From: Prorocentrum cordatum
Taxonomy: Eukaryota > Sar > Dinophyceae > Prorocentrales > Prorocentraceae
Reading direction: 5' to 3'
Length of the DNA: 64,000 bases
NCBI GenBank assembly: GCA_963575745.1
Contig: CAUYUJ010018460.1
Location: forward strand, 527,442 to 591,441
Shown here piece after piece: positions 41,357-51,949 of this stretch (positions are counted from its first letter, which is position 1; every line of letters begins with the position of its first letter). Below the pieces are notes generated by a model. It ran no database searches and was not told the origin of the DNA. It saw nothing but the letters and a program-made list of their open reading frames with translations. The translations under genes and the position numbers were made by a program.

Positions 41357-41905
41357 GGGTCCCTGTCAGGAGGGGAACAAAGCACACACACACCCAAGGA
41401 ACCGTCGACTCCCAGGGGAAAGTGTGGGAAAACATAGGAAGTGTGGGGGGGGGGGAAGACGAAAACCATGCGCAGAGGGGGGCGGGGGGAGGGGGGAGGG
41501 GGGAGAGCTTCTTAGAAGCACCCCTGCTTCTCCGAAGGCGCGGGCCTTCTCTATAGATGTAAGGCCGGTGCCTTCTAAGAAGCAGCCTCCTTCTAAGAGG
41601 CCCTCCCCCCTCCCTCCACCCCCTTGTGCGCACCGCCAAAGAGGAACACCCAGAAAACCTGGCAATAGGAGGGAATCCTGGGAGTCACGGTAGAGGGAAA
41701 CAATTACTGAACATTCCCCTTCCCCCCCAAATTCAATGTTGGCACGCGCGGGGGAGATTGCGGTCGAAGTGCATCTCATCAGACCCACCGCCAACTTGGA
41801 ACATTGGGTTGAGGGGGAGGCGTTGACAGATGAACGTGGCACGAGTGTTCGCTGATTTGTCCCGAGGCCTGCATGACTATGTATTTGCGTGTCCCTGGGG
41901 CCCCG
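41357..41905 (+). mobile_element. Family G element, enlarged copy
   Basis: Left end GTCAGGAGGGGAACAAAGCA, interior GGAAGTGTGGGG and GGGAAGACGAAAACC, right end ACTATGTATTTGCGTGTCCC then TGGGG. The ends are about 550 bp apart because a family N-like foldback (41500-41610) and unique DNA lie inside. Confidence 0.45.
41500..41615. mobile_element. Family N-like foldback, copy 3
   Basis: GAGAGCTTCTTAGAAGCACC faces TTCTAAGAAGCAGCCTCC, with GAAGGC/GCCTTC palindromes between. It is nested inside a family G element. Confidence 0.45.
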
Positions 41906-42057
41906 TAAGGCCCCTGGAGGGAGGAGGCAGCCCCAGGCGCCCGCCGTCGAGGGAGACAGCGGCGGCGTGGGCGACAGGACGGCGGCGACGACCGCCACGA
42001 GGAGGCCGACGTGGAGCCACGGCGGCGGCGACTGGGGCGACAGCGGCCACGGCCACG

Positions 42058-42325
42058 ACGGCGAGGAGGAGGAGGAGGGGGGAGAAGGAGGAGGAGGAGG
42101 AGGAGGAGGAGGAGGAGGAGGAGAGGAGGAGAGAGAGGATGAGGAGGAGGAGAGAAGAGGAGGAGGAGGAGGAGGAGGAGAAGGGGGAGGGGGGAGGGGG
42201 GAGGAGGGAGGGGAGGAGGAGGAGGAGGAGGAGGAGGAGAGAGGAGGAGGAGGAGGAGGAGGAGGAGGAGGGAGGAGGAGGAGGAGGATGAGGAGAGGAG
42301 GAGGAGGAGGAGGGGGGAGGCGGGT
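42058..42325. repeat. GAG array, ~265 bp
   Basis: Interrupted GAG/GGA repeats. GCGACTGGGGCGACAGCGGC before the array (42028) is repeated at 42789, followed there by ACGGCGAGGA as here, so about 40 bp is duplicated 760 bp apart. Confidence 0.9.
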
Positions 42326-43771
42326 CCTGAGTGGCACGGGTCCGGAGGCTTTCTGCCGTCTGCGGGCTCCCCAGGGGCCTTGCCGCGGGCCCCCGGGACG
42401 ACGCGTCAGAAAGCGGCGCAGGACGGCTCGGAGGAGGGAAAGGTGCCGTTACTGCCTGCCCTTTTGTCAAGGGCAGAAAAATCGCCCCTACCCTGGTTTA
42501 CGACGCGCTGTGCTCTGAAACTCCTGTGGGCTGACAAGATAAACCCTTCGTGATGTGCCGCGTCCTGGCGGCTCTAGGCTTTGGGGGTTCTCAGGAGTTT
42601 TACAGACCACGCACTTGTAATCCAGGGTAGGGTCGTTTTTTCATCCCTCAATTTTGTGTTGGCATCATGTGAGGAAAGGTACCGTTACTGCCTGCCCTTC
42701 TCTCGATCGCCCCTTTGTGCTGGCCCCATTCGCCTCGAGATCCTGGTCAGAGCGCGCCCCAGAAGGTGCCCATTTGCTTCCCAGTCGGCGACGACTGGGG
42801 CGACAGCGGCCACGGCCACGACGGCGAGGAAGGGGGTCACGAGAGGGTCATGAAAGGGCTTCGGAGGGCATCGAGAAAGCGGGGTTTGGGCGATGACGTG
42901 GGCGAGGATGGAGGTAAGTGTCCGGATTTCTTGCCTGAGAGTCCCGAGTGCGGAGGGTTGCATGAGGAACGGAGCAGGAACGTCGGAGGAGGGGAAGGCA
43001 TGGGAAGGGGCGTGATAAGTTCGGAGGAGGAGAGGAGGAGGGTTGGTCTACGGAGAGGAGGAGGAGGAACAGGATTGGGTCAAGGTGGCCAGGTCGAACG
43101 AGTCGGCGGGCCCCGCCGATGCCCACCCTCCCACCCGTGGCATGAGAAGGAGATGTAGCGTGGCGTGGTGCGGTCGGGGCGAAGCGTAAGAACATTTTCG
43201 GCTGAGGGAGGGTAATTACCTCATTCTGAGTTGCATTAGTGACACTATTCTTGTTATTCGTACTCTTAGTACGATTCTTATTATTATTGCATGTATAATA
43301 TTATCATTAGTGGTATAGTTACACTTATTCGTCTTATAATTGAACTTCGTATTACCATTGCTGTGCATGTTATGTTTGGATCCGTGCAGCTATTATTTGT
43401 GCATGTTCTTGTGCAACCTGTGGAAGAGATCCCTCGAATGTCCTTTAGTCTGACAATTCTGTTCGCTCTTCCCGCTAAGGCTGGGGTTCCCGGCCATGTC
43501 TCTCCGTGCTCACGACTGTTTCTTCGACATGCCAGGCAGTCTTTGCTGGGTAACCCCTCTCGCGAGGAACCCGCTGTGTTTTTGTGGTTTTTGTTGGGCC
43601 TCTATGCAGGCGGATGGGGCTCATGATGTCTTCGAGGTCGAGTATCATGTGTTTGTTCCCCATATCCTAAGGATTGGGATTCTTGTTATTACTCTGACGC
43701 CTCCCACTGCTCCTCCTTCCTCCTTCCTCCTTCCTCCCGCTCGCGCCGCCCTCCTCCCAATGATAACCGCC
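42326..43771. other. Unassigned DNA including an AT-rich segment
   Basis: 42430-42470 (GGTGCCGTTACTGCCTGCCC) recurs at 42678 (GGTACCGTTACTGCCTGCCC), an internal duplication. 43210-43410 is AT-rich and stands out from its surroundings. A CTCC patch lies at 43710-43740. No gene is recognised. Confidence 0.45.
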
Positions 43772-43868
43772 AGGCAAGACAAGACAAGATAAGATACTAC
43801 AAGATAAGATAAGATAGCACAATATATGATAAGAAGAGATTTCAAGATAAGATAAGATAAGTTAAGCT
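43772..43868. repeat. AAGAT/GATAA microsatellite
   Basis: About 14 interrupted AAGAT pentamers (ACAAGACAAGATAAGATACT and onward), leading into the 152-bp satellite. Confidence 0.85.
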
Positions 43869-43884
43869 CACACTCACACTCTCT

Positions 43885-44729
43885 CATGATCACAAAACGC
43901 TGCCAGGGGCATCATTTGGGAGCCCCAAGGGGGAGCCACCCTGGCTGATCTCACGAGCCCGTTCGCCCGTTCGCGATTTTTGGTGGGACGTCTCGACGTC
44001 TTAGAATTGCCGTTTGGCGCCCCCAACATGTATCTCTTGAGAGCCTCATGGTCACAAAACGCTGCCAGGGGCATCATTTGGGAGCCCCAAGGGGGAGCCA
44101 CCCTGGCTGATCACGAGCCCGTTCGCGCCGATTTTGGTGGGACGTCTCAGCTAGAATTGCCGTTTGGCCTCCCCAACATGTCTCTCTTGAGAGCCTCATG
44201 GTCGCAAAACGCTGCCAGGGGCATCATTTGGGAGCCCCAAGGGGGAGCCACCCTGGCTGATCTCACGAGCCCGTTCGCGCCGATTTTGGTGGGACGTCTC
44301 AGCTAGAATTGCCGTTTGGCCTCCCCAACATGTATCTCTTGAGAGCCTCATGGTCACAAAACGCTGCCAGGGGCATCATTTGGGAGCCCCAAGGGGGAGC
44401 CACCCTGGCTGATCTCACGAGCCCGTTCGCGCCGATTTTGGTGGGACGTCTCAGCTAGAATTGCCGTTTGGCCTCCCCAACATGTATCTCTTGAGAGCCT
44501 CATGGTCACAAAACGCTGCCAGGGGCATCATTTGGGAGCCCCAAGGGGGAGCCACCCTGGCTGATCTCACGAGCCCGTTCGCGCCGATTTTGGTGGGACG
44601 TCTCAGCTAGAATTGCCGTTTGGCGCCCCCAACATGTATCTCTTGAGAGCCTCATGGTCACAAAACGTTGCCAGGGGCATCACTTGGGAGCCCCAAGGGG
44701 AGCCACCCTGGCTGATCTCACGAGCCCGT
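43885..44729. repeat. 152-bp satellite array, six units
   Basis: Units begin at CACAAAACGCTGCCAGGGGC (43891, 44053, 44203, 44355, 44507, 44659), giving spacings 162, 150, 152, 152, 152. Each contains GGGAGCCCCAAGGGGGAGCC and ends with CCAACATGTATCTCTTGAGA. Inner units are nearly identical. The first differs by an insertion (GCCCGTTCGCCC) and the last is cut off at CACGAGCCCGTGACG, where a GA tract begins. Confidence 0.95.
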
Positions 44730-44734
44730 GACGA

Positions 44735-45142
44735 GAGGAGAGGAGCGAGAGAGAGAGAGAGAGAGAGAGCAAGATGAAGAGAGAAGAAAAGAGAGAGAGG
44801 AAAGGCGAGAGAGAGGGGAGGAGGAGAGAGAGGAGAGAGAGAGAGAGAGAGAGAGATAGGCGGAGATAGAGAGAGGAGGGGGGAAGTTGAGAGTAGGAGA
44901 CAGGCGAGAGAAAGAGAGAAGAAGAGGAGAGGAGAGAAGAGAGAGAGAGAGAGGAGAAGAGAGAGACGAGCGAGAAGAAGAGATAGAGATAGAGCAGAGA
45001 GATAGAGAAGAGCGGAGAGAGAGAGAGAGGAAGAGAGAGAGAGAGTAGAGAAGAGAGAGAGAGAGAAACGTGGAGAGAGAAGAGGGGGGATAGAGAGAGA
45101 GAGAGAGAGAATAAACCCCTCCCCCGAATAGCAGAAGAGAGA

Positions 45143-45179
<37 letters not shown>

Positions 45180-45402
45180 AGAGAAGGGGGCGGGAGAGAG
45201 CGGAGAGAGAGAGAGAGAGAGAGCAGAGAGAGAGAGAGAGCGGGAGAGAGCGAGGGAGAGCGAGAGAGAGCGAGAGAGAGCGAGTGAGAGCGAGAGAGAG
45301 AGAGAGAGCGAGAGAGAGCGACAGAGAGCGAGAGAGAGCAAGAGAGAGCGAGAGAGCGAAGAGAGAGAGAGAGAGAAGAGAGAAAGAGAGAGAGAGAGAG
45401 AT

Positions 45403-45445
<43 letters not shown>

Positions 45446-45467
45446 AAGAGAAGAGAAGAGAGAGAGC

Positions 45468-45500
<33 letters not shown>

Positions 45501-45735
45501 GAGAGAGCAGAGAGAGAATAGAGAGAAGAGAGAGAGGAGAGAGAGAGAGAGAGGCAGAGATAGAGGCAGAGAGAGAGAGGCACAGAGAGAGAGGCAGAGA
45601 GAGAGAGAGGCAGAGAGACAGAGGCAGAGAGAGAGGCAGAGAGAGAGAGAGCAGGGAAAGAGAGGCAGAGACAGAGAGAGGGCAGAGAGAGAGAGAGAGA
45701 CAGAGAGAGCAGAGAGAGCAGAGAGAGAGGCAGCT
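44735..45735. repeat. (GA)n tract, ~1 kb
   Basis: GAGAGA with scattered GC, GG and CA interruptions; one unique insertion ATAAACCCCTCCCCCGAATA lies at 45110-45130. Long Ser/Leu and Glu/Arg open frames are artefacts. Confidence 0.95.
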
Positions 45736-47170
45736 CAGTCACACTTAAATCCAGATTCGTCCTCACCGAGTCCCACCACCAAGGGAGCGCCAGCAAGGAG
45801 ATGCACATATGGGGATCCCCACGCAGTGAATAATTCTGGTGGTATTGGGACTTGCACGCGTTCCAACCTCGGGAGCGGAAGGCGATCGCTCGCGGTCCCG
45901 CTCCCGACTGCTCGGCGAGGGGCACTTCCCGCGGGCTTCGAATCAAGATCCTTGCTCGGCGCCGCGGCGAGAGCACACCGCTTAGGTAACGTTAGCCCCC
46001 CAGAGCCCCCTCGCGGCGGCCGGGTCGGCCTCCGGTGAGCGCGGGGCAGGCGAAGCATGCCTCACGCCGGACCGCTGCAGTGTTCACGCGCGCTGCGAGG
46101 CCCGTGGGCGAGGACGGCGGTTCGCCCGCTGTCGTGCGGCTGAGAGGAAGTCGGGCGCAGGGTGGAGCTAGCTGGCAGACCCGACCTTAGGAGACAAGGT
46201 GGTAACTTGGGGTCGGTTTTTTTCTATCTTTGTGCAAAATTTGCAGATTCGTTTTGAGAGCCCGTATTTTTCCCACCTGTCGTGGGTTGTGCCGCGTCTG
46301 CCAGTTAAATTCTCAGGTCCGTAGCTGCAATATTTCTGTCGAAAGACTTGAGGGACCCGTCGGCCGTTTCGAGTCATCTTGACACGCGTTGACGGTTTTG
46401 ATTACTTAACTTGAGATTTAGGACAGCTACAGAGCTGATTCGTACAGAAACCGATTCAGAATCATCAGGCGCGTTCGTCTCTCCTATCGAGAGGTCTGAA
46501 CTCGGTCTGCTTCTCGAGCTAGATCCGCGAAACTATTCGTATTATAGAAGTCATTTTGACGAGTGCTGTCCGTTTCCCTTAACTGAAGATTTTACAAGAG
46601 CTACAGAGCTGGTGCAAATCAAACAAAAATCGAGTTTTTTCTTCACGCTTGAGAAAGTTTTTTTCGTGTGTTCCGAGCAGCGCCGCGCGAGAACAGAGCT
46701 CTACGAGGCTCCCGGCGGTTACCTGGTTGACGGTTTACCGCCGGATCCCAGGCTGTCATTTCCATGCGGCTCGGCAGGCGGAGCTTTCGCCGCGCGCGCG
46801 CGGGAACGCCACTTGGGCTAGCCGAGGGCGGCAAGTCGCCTGGCCCCGCCCCAAGTTACTCGGCGAGGGAAGCGTGTGCGCCGCGCCGAGGTCGGAGCGC
46901 CACTCTCGGGCGGACGCAGCGCGGTGCCGAGGCACGAGCGGGAGGTTCGTCCTCGCGTGCGTCGACGCCTTGGTGAGTGAAGGATGTGCGCCGCGCCCAC
47001 TGAGACTTCAGCTCCCGGGAAAGCGAGCACAGCGCCGAGGCGGGAGCGACACTTCGCGCTCTCGCGCTGGGAGTGCGCCCGGTTCCGCTACTGCCCCTCA
47101 CCTCGCAAGGTCGACGCCAAGACGCCCCTGTTGAGATGAATGATCTCGTTGTGACGAGGGGGATGGAGCC
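45736..47170. other. Unassigned DNA with a ~176-bp diverged repeat
   Basis: 46380-46450 and 46556-46625 share TGAC, TTAACT, GATTT and GCTACAGAGCTG in register, about 176 bp apart. The AT-richer block 46180-46660 is bounded by GC-rich DNA. No gene, tRNA or rRNA was recognised. Confidence 0.45.
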
Positions 47171-47335
47171 CGTTTCTTTATTGCTTGGGGCATGACGGGC
47201 GTCATGGCCCCCGCTCCCCCCTCCCACCTATGACGTAACGCTCCCCCCCCAGTGCGCTCCGGGCACTGCCGCCGTGCGCATTGGGATCCGCGCAGGTGTC
47301 CGCGCAGGAATCCGCATAGGTGTCTGGTCCGCAGG

Positions 47336-47371
<36 letters not shown>

Positions 47372-47590
47372 CGTCGTCCGTCGTCGTCGTCGCTCGTGGT
47401 TCGTCGCTCGTCGCTCGTCGCTCATCGCCGTCGTGCGCGCGGACGCGTTTGGAGCCTGTTTTTGAGTCCGGGCCGATGACGGCAATCATTTGGGGGGGAG
47501 GGGGTCGATGACGTCACGTTTCGCGCCGGCGGCGTTTGGGAATGCTTAGGAATGACGGGCGACGGGTAGCACGAACATGTAGGTGGCGAT

Positions 47591-47880
47591 ATGCACCAAA
47601 ACGCCTGTGTACATCACAGTGCCCGCGTGCACCACAACGCTTGTGTACACCACACCGCCGATGTACACCACAGCAGCCGCGTGCAACACAGCGTCAGTTT
47701 GTGCCACCGCGCCTGCGGGCACAGCAGCTCCTGTGTACACCACAGCGCCCCCGTACACCACATCAGCCGTGCGCAACACAGCACTAATGTACACAACAAA
47801 GCCCGCGTGCATTGCAGTGCCTGTGTGCGCCACGGCGCGTGTGTGCACCACATCAGCCGTGTGCAACACAGCACCAGTGT
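47591..47880 (+). repeat. 18-bp minisatellite, left arm
   Basis: About 15 units of GTGTACACCACAGCGCCC (consensus GTRYACCACANCRCCYGT). One plus frame gives hexapeptides of the VHHSAC/VHHNAC type. The sequence periodicity explains the open frame. Confidence 0.85.
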
Positions 47881-48321
47881 TTCGTATAGAATTTCAGAAG
47901 AAATCCTTGTGACGAAATGGAGCGCCTGTGGATTCCAGGGGAAACAATGGAAAACAAATCCTCATGGACGAAGGAGCGCCGCTGGAATCTACGCGTCCCC
48001 CCGAGTCCACCCGCATCACCCCAACTCCCACTTGCGTCCAGGAGGCTCCAGCTAGAATGGCCGTCCAAGAACCAACTGGACCGATTCAATCGACCATTCT
48101 GCGGTGCACGCTGAGATGCGCACGCGCGTTGTAACGCCAAGCCGCGCGACAGGGGGTAAAAAGGAGGAAAAGGAGGAAAAGGAGGAGGAGGAGGAGGTGG
48201 AGGAGGAGGTGGAGGAGGAGGGAGGAGGGAAACACGTCGCATTCGATTCTCAGAACTTTCATGGCGTGGCGTTTGCCCGCAGCAGCTCCTGACGTACATG
48301 CTCTTTCTACCTGTCCTATGC

Positions 48322-48612
48322 GCGTAGGCACTATGATGTACACCAGCGTTGCGTTGCACGCGGATGCTGTGTTGTAGACGGGCGCTGTGGCGTGCACAGG
48401 CGCTGCGGTGCACGCAAGCACAGAGGTGTACACAGGCGTTGTGTTGCACATGGCTGCTGCGGTGTATGTACATCAGCGCTGTAGGGCTCCCAAGTATTGT
48501 GGTATACGGGGGTGGTGGGTTGCACACGGCTATTGCGGTGTACGCAGGCGCTGTGGTGCACACGCGCGGTGTGGTGCACGCGAGCGTTGTGGTGTACACA
48601 GGCGCAATGGGC
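48322..48612 (-). repeat. 18-bp minisatellite, right arm
   Basis: About 14 units, the reverse complement of the left-arm unit (GCGCTGTGGTGTACACAGGC). Arm lengths are similar (about 290 bp each), as expected if one arm was copied from the other. Confidence 0.85.
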
Positions 48613-48800
48613 AGATCGCCATTTACATGCTGCTCGCGTCGTCGTCGTGGCTCGTCGCTCGTCGCTCGTCGCGTCGTGCGCGCGGGCGCGGCTGTTGTGC
48701 CGGAGCCACACGGCGGGGGGGGGCGTCACGGCATACCCCCCCCCGCCCTCCCCCTTCCCCCCCGCCCATGACGCCCGTCATCGCTGAACATAAAGAAACG

Positions 48801-49629
48801 CGCTCATGGTATAGCCCAGATCATGAATTTATCGGCTGGTGGGGTGGCAAAATAGGAGCACATTTGCGAATCTTGAACGAATGATCGGCAAAGGTGGAGC
48901 AGGGTGTGAGTGGGAATTGGCGAGAAACACCAGGAGAAAAAGGATGTGGAAACAAGAGGGGCAGCAGGAGCAGCATGAGGACCAGCAGGAGGTGAATCTT
49001 TCGAGAGGATGAGAGCGCGAGGAGGAGGAGGAGGAGGAGGAGGAGGAGGAGGAGGAGGAGGAGGAGGAGGAAGCGGCGGAGTAGGAGGAACGTGAGCGCG
49101 AGGGGGGGGGTGGAAAACGACGCGCATGTTGAGGCCGAGGAGTCTGGGATTCAGAGGAGCGGGGGGGTGATGAGCACGCGCATGCTGAGGAGGCCAGGGA
49201 GGCAGGAGAGCGGCCCGTCTCGGGAGGCAGCGGAGGAGGAAGAATCTGGCTGCGGTGGTGGTGATGGTGGTGGTGCTGACGACGGTGACGATGAGGAGAA
49301 GAATGACGATGGTGATGAATATCAATCCGATGATGGTTGCGACGGAGTGGTCCTCCCGCTGGGACACCCCCCTCACCGAGGAGAGCGCCAGCAAACCGAG
49401 GAAACCCAACCCCCCAACCGAGGAAAAAATCCCAAGCCGCGGAAAACGCAAACACGCCGTGAGAAGCGCGCCCCAGCTGAAACGACGACGACGACGCGCT
49501 CGCTTTGGTGGTGCTGGTGGCGGCGCGGCGCGACCCTCGGCCCAGAACGGCCGCCCGCCCCCCGCGCGCGCGAATCCCATTGGCCGCCTCGCCCTGGGCC
49601 TCCTCTCCGCTGCCGCCCCGCACTTCTCC
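48801..49629. other. Unassigned DNA with GAG and GAT patches
   Basis: A pure GAG run at 49018-49072 and a GAT/GGT patch at 49255-49335. The other sequence is GC-rich and has no recognised gene. Confidence 0.45.
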
Positions 49630-49767
49630 TCGTCGCCCTCCACCTCGCCCTCCTCCTCGCACTTCTACAGTGGGGGCGCGCATCGAGAAACCAGATGCTC
49701 GTCGCCCTCCACCTCGCCCTCCTCCTCGCACTTCTACAGTGGGGGCGCGCATCGAGAAACCAGATGC
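49630..49767. repeat. Perfect 69-bp tandem duplication
   Basis: Two identical 69-bp units starting CGTCGCCCTCCACCTCGCCC and ending CGAGAAACCAGATGCT, in direct contact with repeat K. The identity suggests a very recent event or an assembly artefact. Confidence 0.9.
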
Positions 49768-49955
49768 TTTTCGTCAGGGTATCCTGGGTTTTCGCTCCTC
49801 GCGCTGCGCGGTGACCCCCCGCGGCCGTGGAAGGAGCTGCTGCGTTCGGGGTGCTCCGGTTTTTTCCCTCTGGTGCACCTCACGCAGGGGTTCTCTCAGG
49901 GTTGGGTTTCTTGCGAGGGTTTCTTGCGACCGCGCCCACACTGCCAAATCCCTTA
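49768..49955 (+). repeat. Repeat K, copy without insertion
   Basis: TTCGTCAGGGTATCCTGGGT, GCGCTGCGCGGTGAC, GGGGTGCTCCGG and GGGTTTCTTGCGA occur in the same order at 52994-53400. There the second copy is interrupted by a family A element. This copy therefore approximates the empty site. Confidence 0.65.
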
Positions 49956-50115
49956 TTAATCGACCCCCCCCCAAAAAATCCGGACCCCCCTCGTCGACGG
50001 GGCGCCTCAATACACCGGACCCCCTAAGCTCCAGTCCAAAGAAAGCGCCCCAATGAACCGGACCCCCCCCCAGTTACAAGGAAGGCGCCTCCAAAAACCG
50101 GACCCCGGGGGCGAT
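49956..50115. repeat. ~44-bp tandem repeat, three units
   Basis: Units run from GCGCC through CCGGACCCCC: at about 50002 (GCGCCTCAATACACCGGACC), 50046 (GCGCCCCAATGAACCGGACC) and 50084 (GGCGCCTCCAAAAACCGGAC). Confidence 0.65.
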
Positions 50116-50865
50116 TGATAAGGGATTTGGAGCATTCACACTTCTACTGGTCCTCCCCCGCCCCCCTCCTCCTGGTAATCCCACTCGAGTGGTACCCGAT
50201 GCTGCCCTGTCCGCGGCCAGATGGGTTTCTCGGAGCTCTCCCGTGCCCGTGGTAGCGTGATAGGTCCGCGTCGTTGTCCTCCGAGACGTCCTGCTGTTGC
50301 GGCTGCGGTGCTCCTTCTGCTGTTTTCTCTACCGTTTTTCCCCGACTGTGAGGAGGGGTTCTCGCTTAGTTTTCCCCAGGGGGGTCTGGGGCCCGCCGCC
50401 GTCGTCATCGACGTCGAATGTTCCCTACTTCCCATCCTCTGAGGACGGTGTTTGCAGATCGTTGTCTGAAGCTTTTTTCTGCACCCCAGGGATGGGCGAC
50501 ACTCGCCCTATTAAACTCCCTCTCGCAAGTCACGTCCACCTGCCCTCCGAATTGTCGGGGTTCGTGACAATGTGGATTCGCCGTCCCTTGCCGTCCCTCC
50601 ATTTTCTCGGTCCCTGGCTTTTTCCCAACAGAATCCCTTATCTATCCTCTCTGTTTTCCTTCCTCCTCCCTCCTCATCCACAACATGATTCTCTCCTTTC
50701 CGTTCCTTCCGCTTTCCTCCCCACTTTCCTCCCTCCTCATCCACCACACTCCTTCTCGCCCTTCCATCCCCTCGGCTCCCCTCCCCATCGCTCGTGCAGC
50801 CTCACCTTATGCACCCCCTCCTCCAACCCACCTTCTCCAGGGGAGCAAAAAGTGACATAAACATG
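50116..50865. other. Unassigned DNA
   Basis: Pyrimidine-rich in the second half (CCTCCCTCCTCATCCACAAC and CCTCCCTCCTCATCCACCAC, a loose 60-bp repeat at 50660-50760). No gene is recognised. Confidence 0.4.
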
Positions 50866-51009
50866 AAAACTCGGAGGTCCGCGCAGATCTCTCCGATCGG
50901 CGCTGGGGCCCCCCGGCGGCGCCTCCGGCGCCGCTCCTGGCGCGGTCCGCGCGCCAGAGAGGGGGTCCAGCGCCGATCCGGGAAATCCGCGCGCACCTCC
51001 GAGCTTTTA
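50866..51009. mobile_element. Family F foldback element, copy 4
   Basis: AAAACTCGGAGGTCCGCGCA at the left and GCGCGCACCTCCGAGCTTTT at the right. The centre GGCGGCGCCTCCGGCGCCGC and GGCGCGGTCCGCGCGCC as in the other copies. The TIR sequence has drifted but compensating changes keep the two ends paired. Confidence 0.65.
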
Positions 51010-51182
51010 CTATGTGTTACGTAACTTTTCGTGCCCCTATGTCTCTCCTCCCCGTCCCCGCAGCCTCCTCCCGACCTCCTCCTCGCCCCCACCCCGCCTC
51101 CCGGCGCACGGGCGCTGGAGACAGCCCCCTGGCCCCTCGCCGAGCGAGCGGGGCCCTGGAGCGGACGGGGCAGTGGCGAGCA

Positions 51183-51353
51183 GGGTTGGACCCAAACTTT
51201 CGCTTGTCCCTCTACAGGGGGAATCTTCCAAAGTAGTTGAAACAACTAGTCTGGGGACTATGTGGTTTAGCATGTTCCGACCATTTTGGAGCATGCTTTG
51301 AGTATCTGTTTCTTTGTCGCCAATCCCCCTGTAGGGGGACACGCCCGACTTAA
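51183..51353. mobile_element. Family B MITE, copy 12
   Basis: Left end degraded (GGACCCAAACTTTCGCTTGT, then CCCTCTACAGGGGG); right end intact (CCCCCTGTAGGGGGACACGC, then CCGACTTAA). The interior AACTAGTCTGGGGACTATGT and TTTTGGAGCATGCTTTG is shared with the 28128 copy. Confidence 0.65.
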
Positions 51354-51479
51354 ACCTAAACGCTGTCTTGCGGGACCTCGGCCGCGCGTTGCTCTTTGCC
51401 TGCTGGGAGGGAGGTGCAGGACAGCGGGCGGAGCCACACGACCCACAGGACGAAGCACCACGTCCAGGTCCAGCCCCGG

Positions 51480-51710
51480 TGGCGAGGCGAGGGTCCTCCC
51501 TCCCCCCTCCTGGCACCCGCCCCCCCCTGCCTCCTCCTCCCTCCCCCTCCCTCCCCCCTCCCTCCCTCCCCCCTCCCTCCCTCCTCCTCCCTCCCCTCCC
51601 CCCCTTCCCTCCCTCCCTCCCCCTCCCTCCCCTCTCCCTCCCTCCCTCCTCCTCCCTCCCCCCTCCCTCCCCCCTCCTCCCTCCTCCCTCCCTGGCCGCC
51701 TCGCTGGGCC
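51480..51710. repeat. CTCC/CCCT pyrimidine tract
   Basis: CCCTCCCTCCCCC-type repeats. Proline/serine-rich frames here are artefacts. 51710-51949 is unique DNA without a recognised gene. Confidence 0.9.
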
Positions 51711-51949
51711 CGCCTGCCTGGGTCCGCCATGGCCAGCCCTCGCGGCAGCCTGCTGAAGAGGATGGCAGCGGGGAGGGAGGGAGCGAGCGAAACGGTGTTT
51801 TGGCGATTTCGTGGGCCGTTCTCGTTTTGACTTCGTTTTGCAGAATGTGGAACGAAGACAGGACTAAGGATGACGAGAACGAAACTAAATCGGAAAACAC
51901 TGTTTAACTCGAGCCCTGGCGGGGAGGGAGGGAGAGAGGGAATAGAAGG

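Larger units (their letters stand above)
47171..48800. mobile_element. 1.6-kb foldback element with minisatellite arms
   Basis: The terminal inverted repeat CGTTTCTTTATTGC and GCATGACGGGCGTCATGG (47171-47207) pairs with CCATGACGCCCGTCA and AACATAAAGAAACG (48766-48800). Further in, ACATGTAGGTGGCGAT (47575) pairs with ATCGCCATTTACATG (48617), and both arms continue as 18-bp minisatellites in opposite orientation. Centre 47880-48320 is unique DNA plus a GAG patch. A GTC/GCTCGTCGCTCGTC block occurs in direct orientation in each arm (47335-47445, 48632-48690). No transposase is seen. Confidence 0.65.

Noticed and set aside
43210-43410. Organelle-derived insert (AT-rich)
   Set aside because: No organelle gene could be read in any frame. 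AT richness alone is not enough.
43885-44729. CRISPR array
   Set aside because: The 152-bp units are contiguous tandem copies with no unique spacers, and the setting is eukaryotic. It is a satellite.
45920-45960. tRNA-like T-loop (GGGCTTCGAATCAAGATCC)
   Set aside because: No matching acceptor stem, anticodon arm or A-box could be placed around it.
44603-45976. Large Ser/Leu-rich membrane protein on the minus strand
   Set aside because: It is a translation of the (GA)n tract.
47583-48055. Gene for a His-rich VHHSAx repeat protein
   Set aside because: The hexapeptide period equals the 18-bp minisatellite unit, and the same unit occurs inverted on the other side of the element. There is no non-repetitive coding flank.
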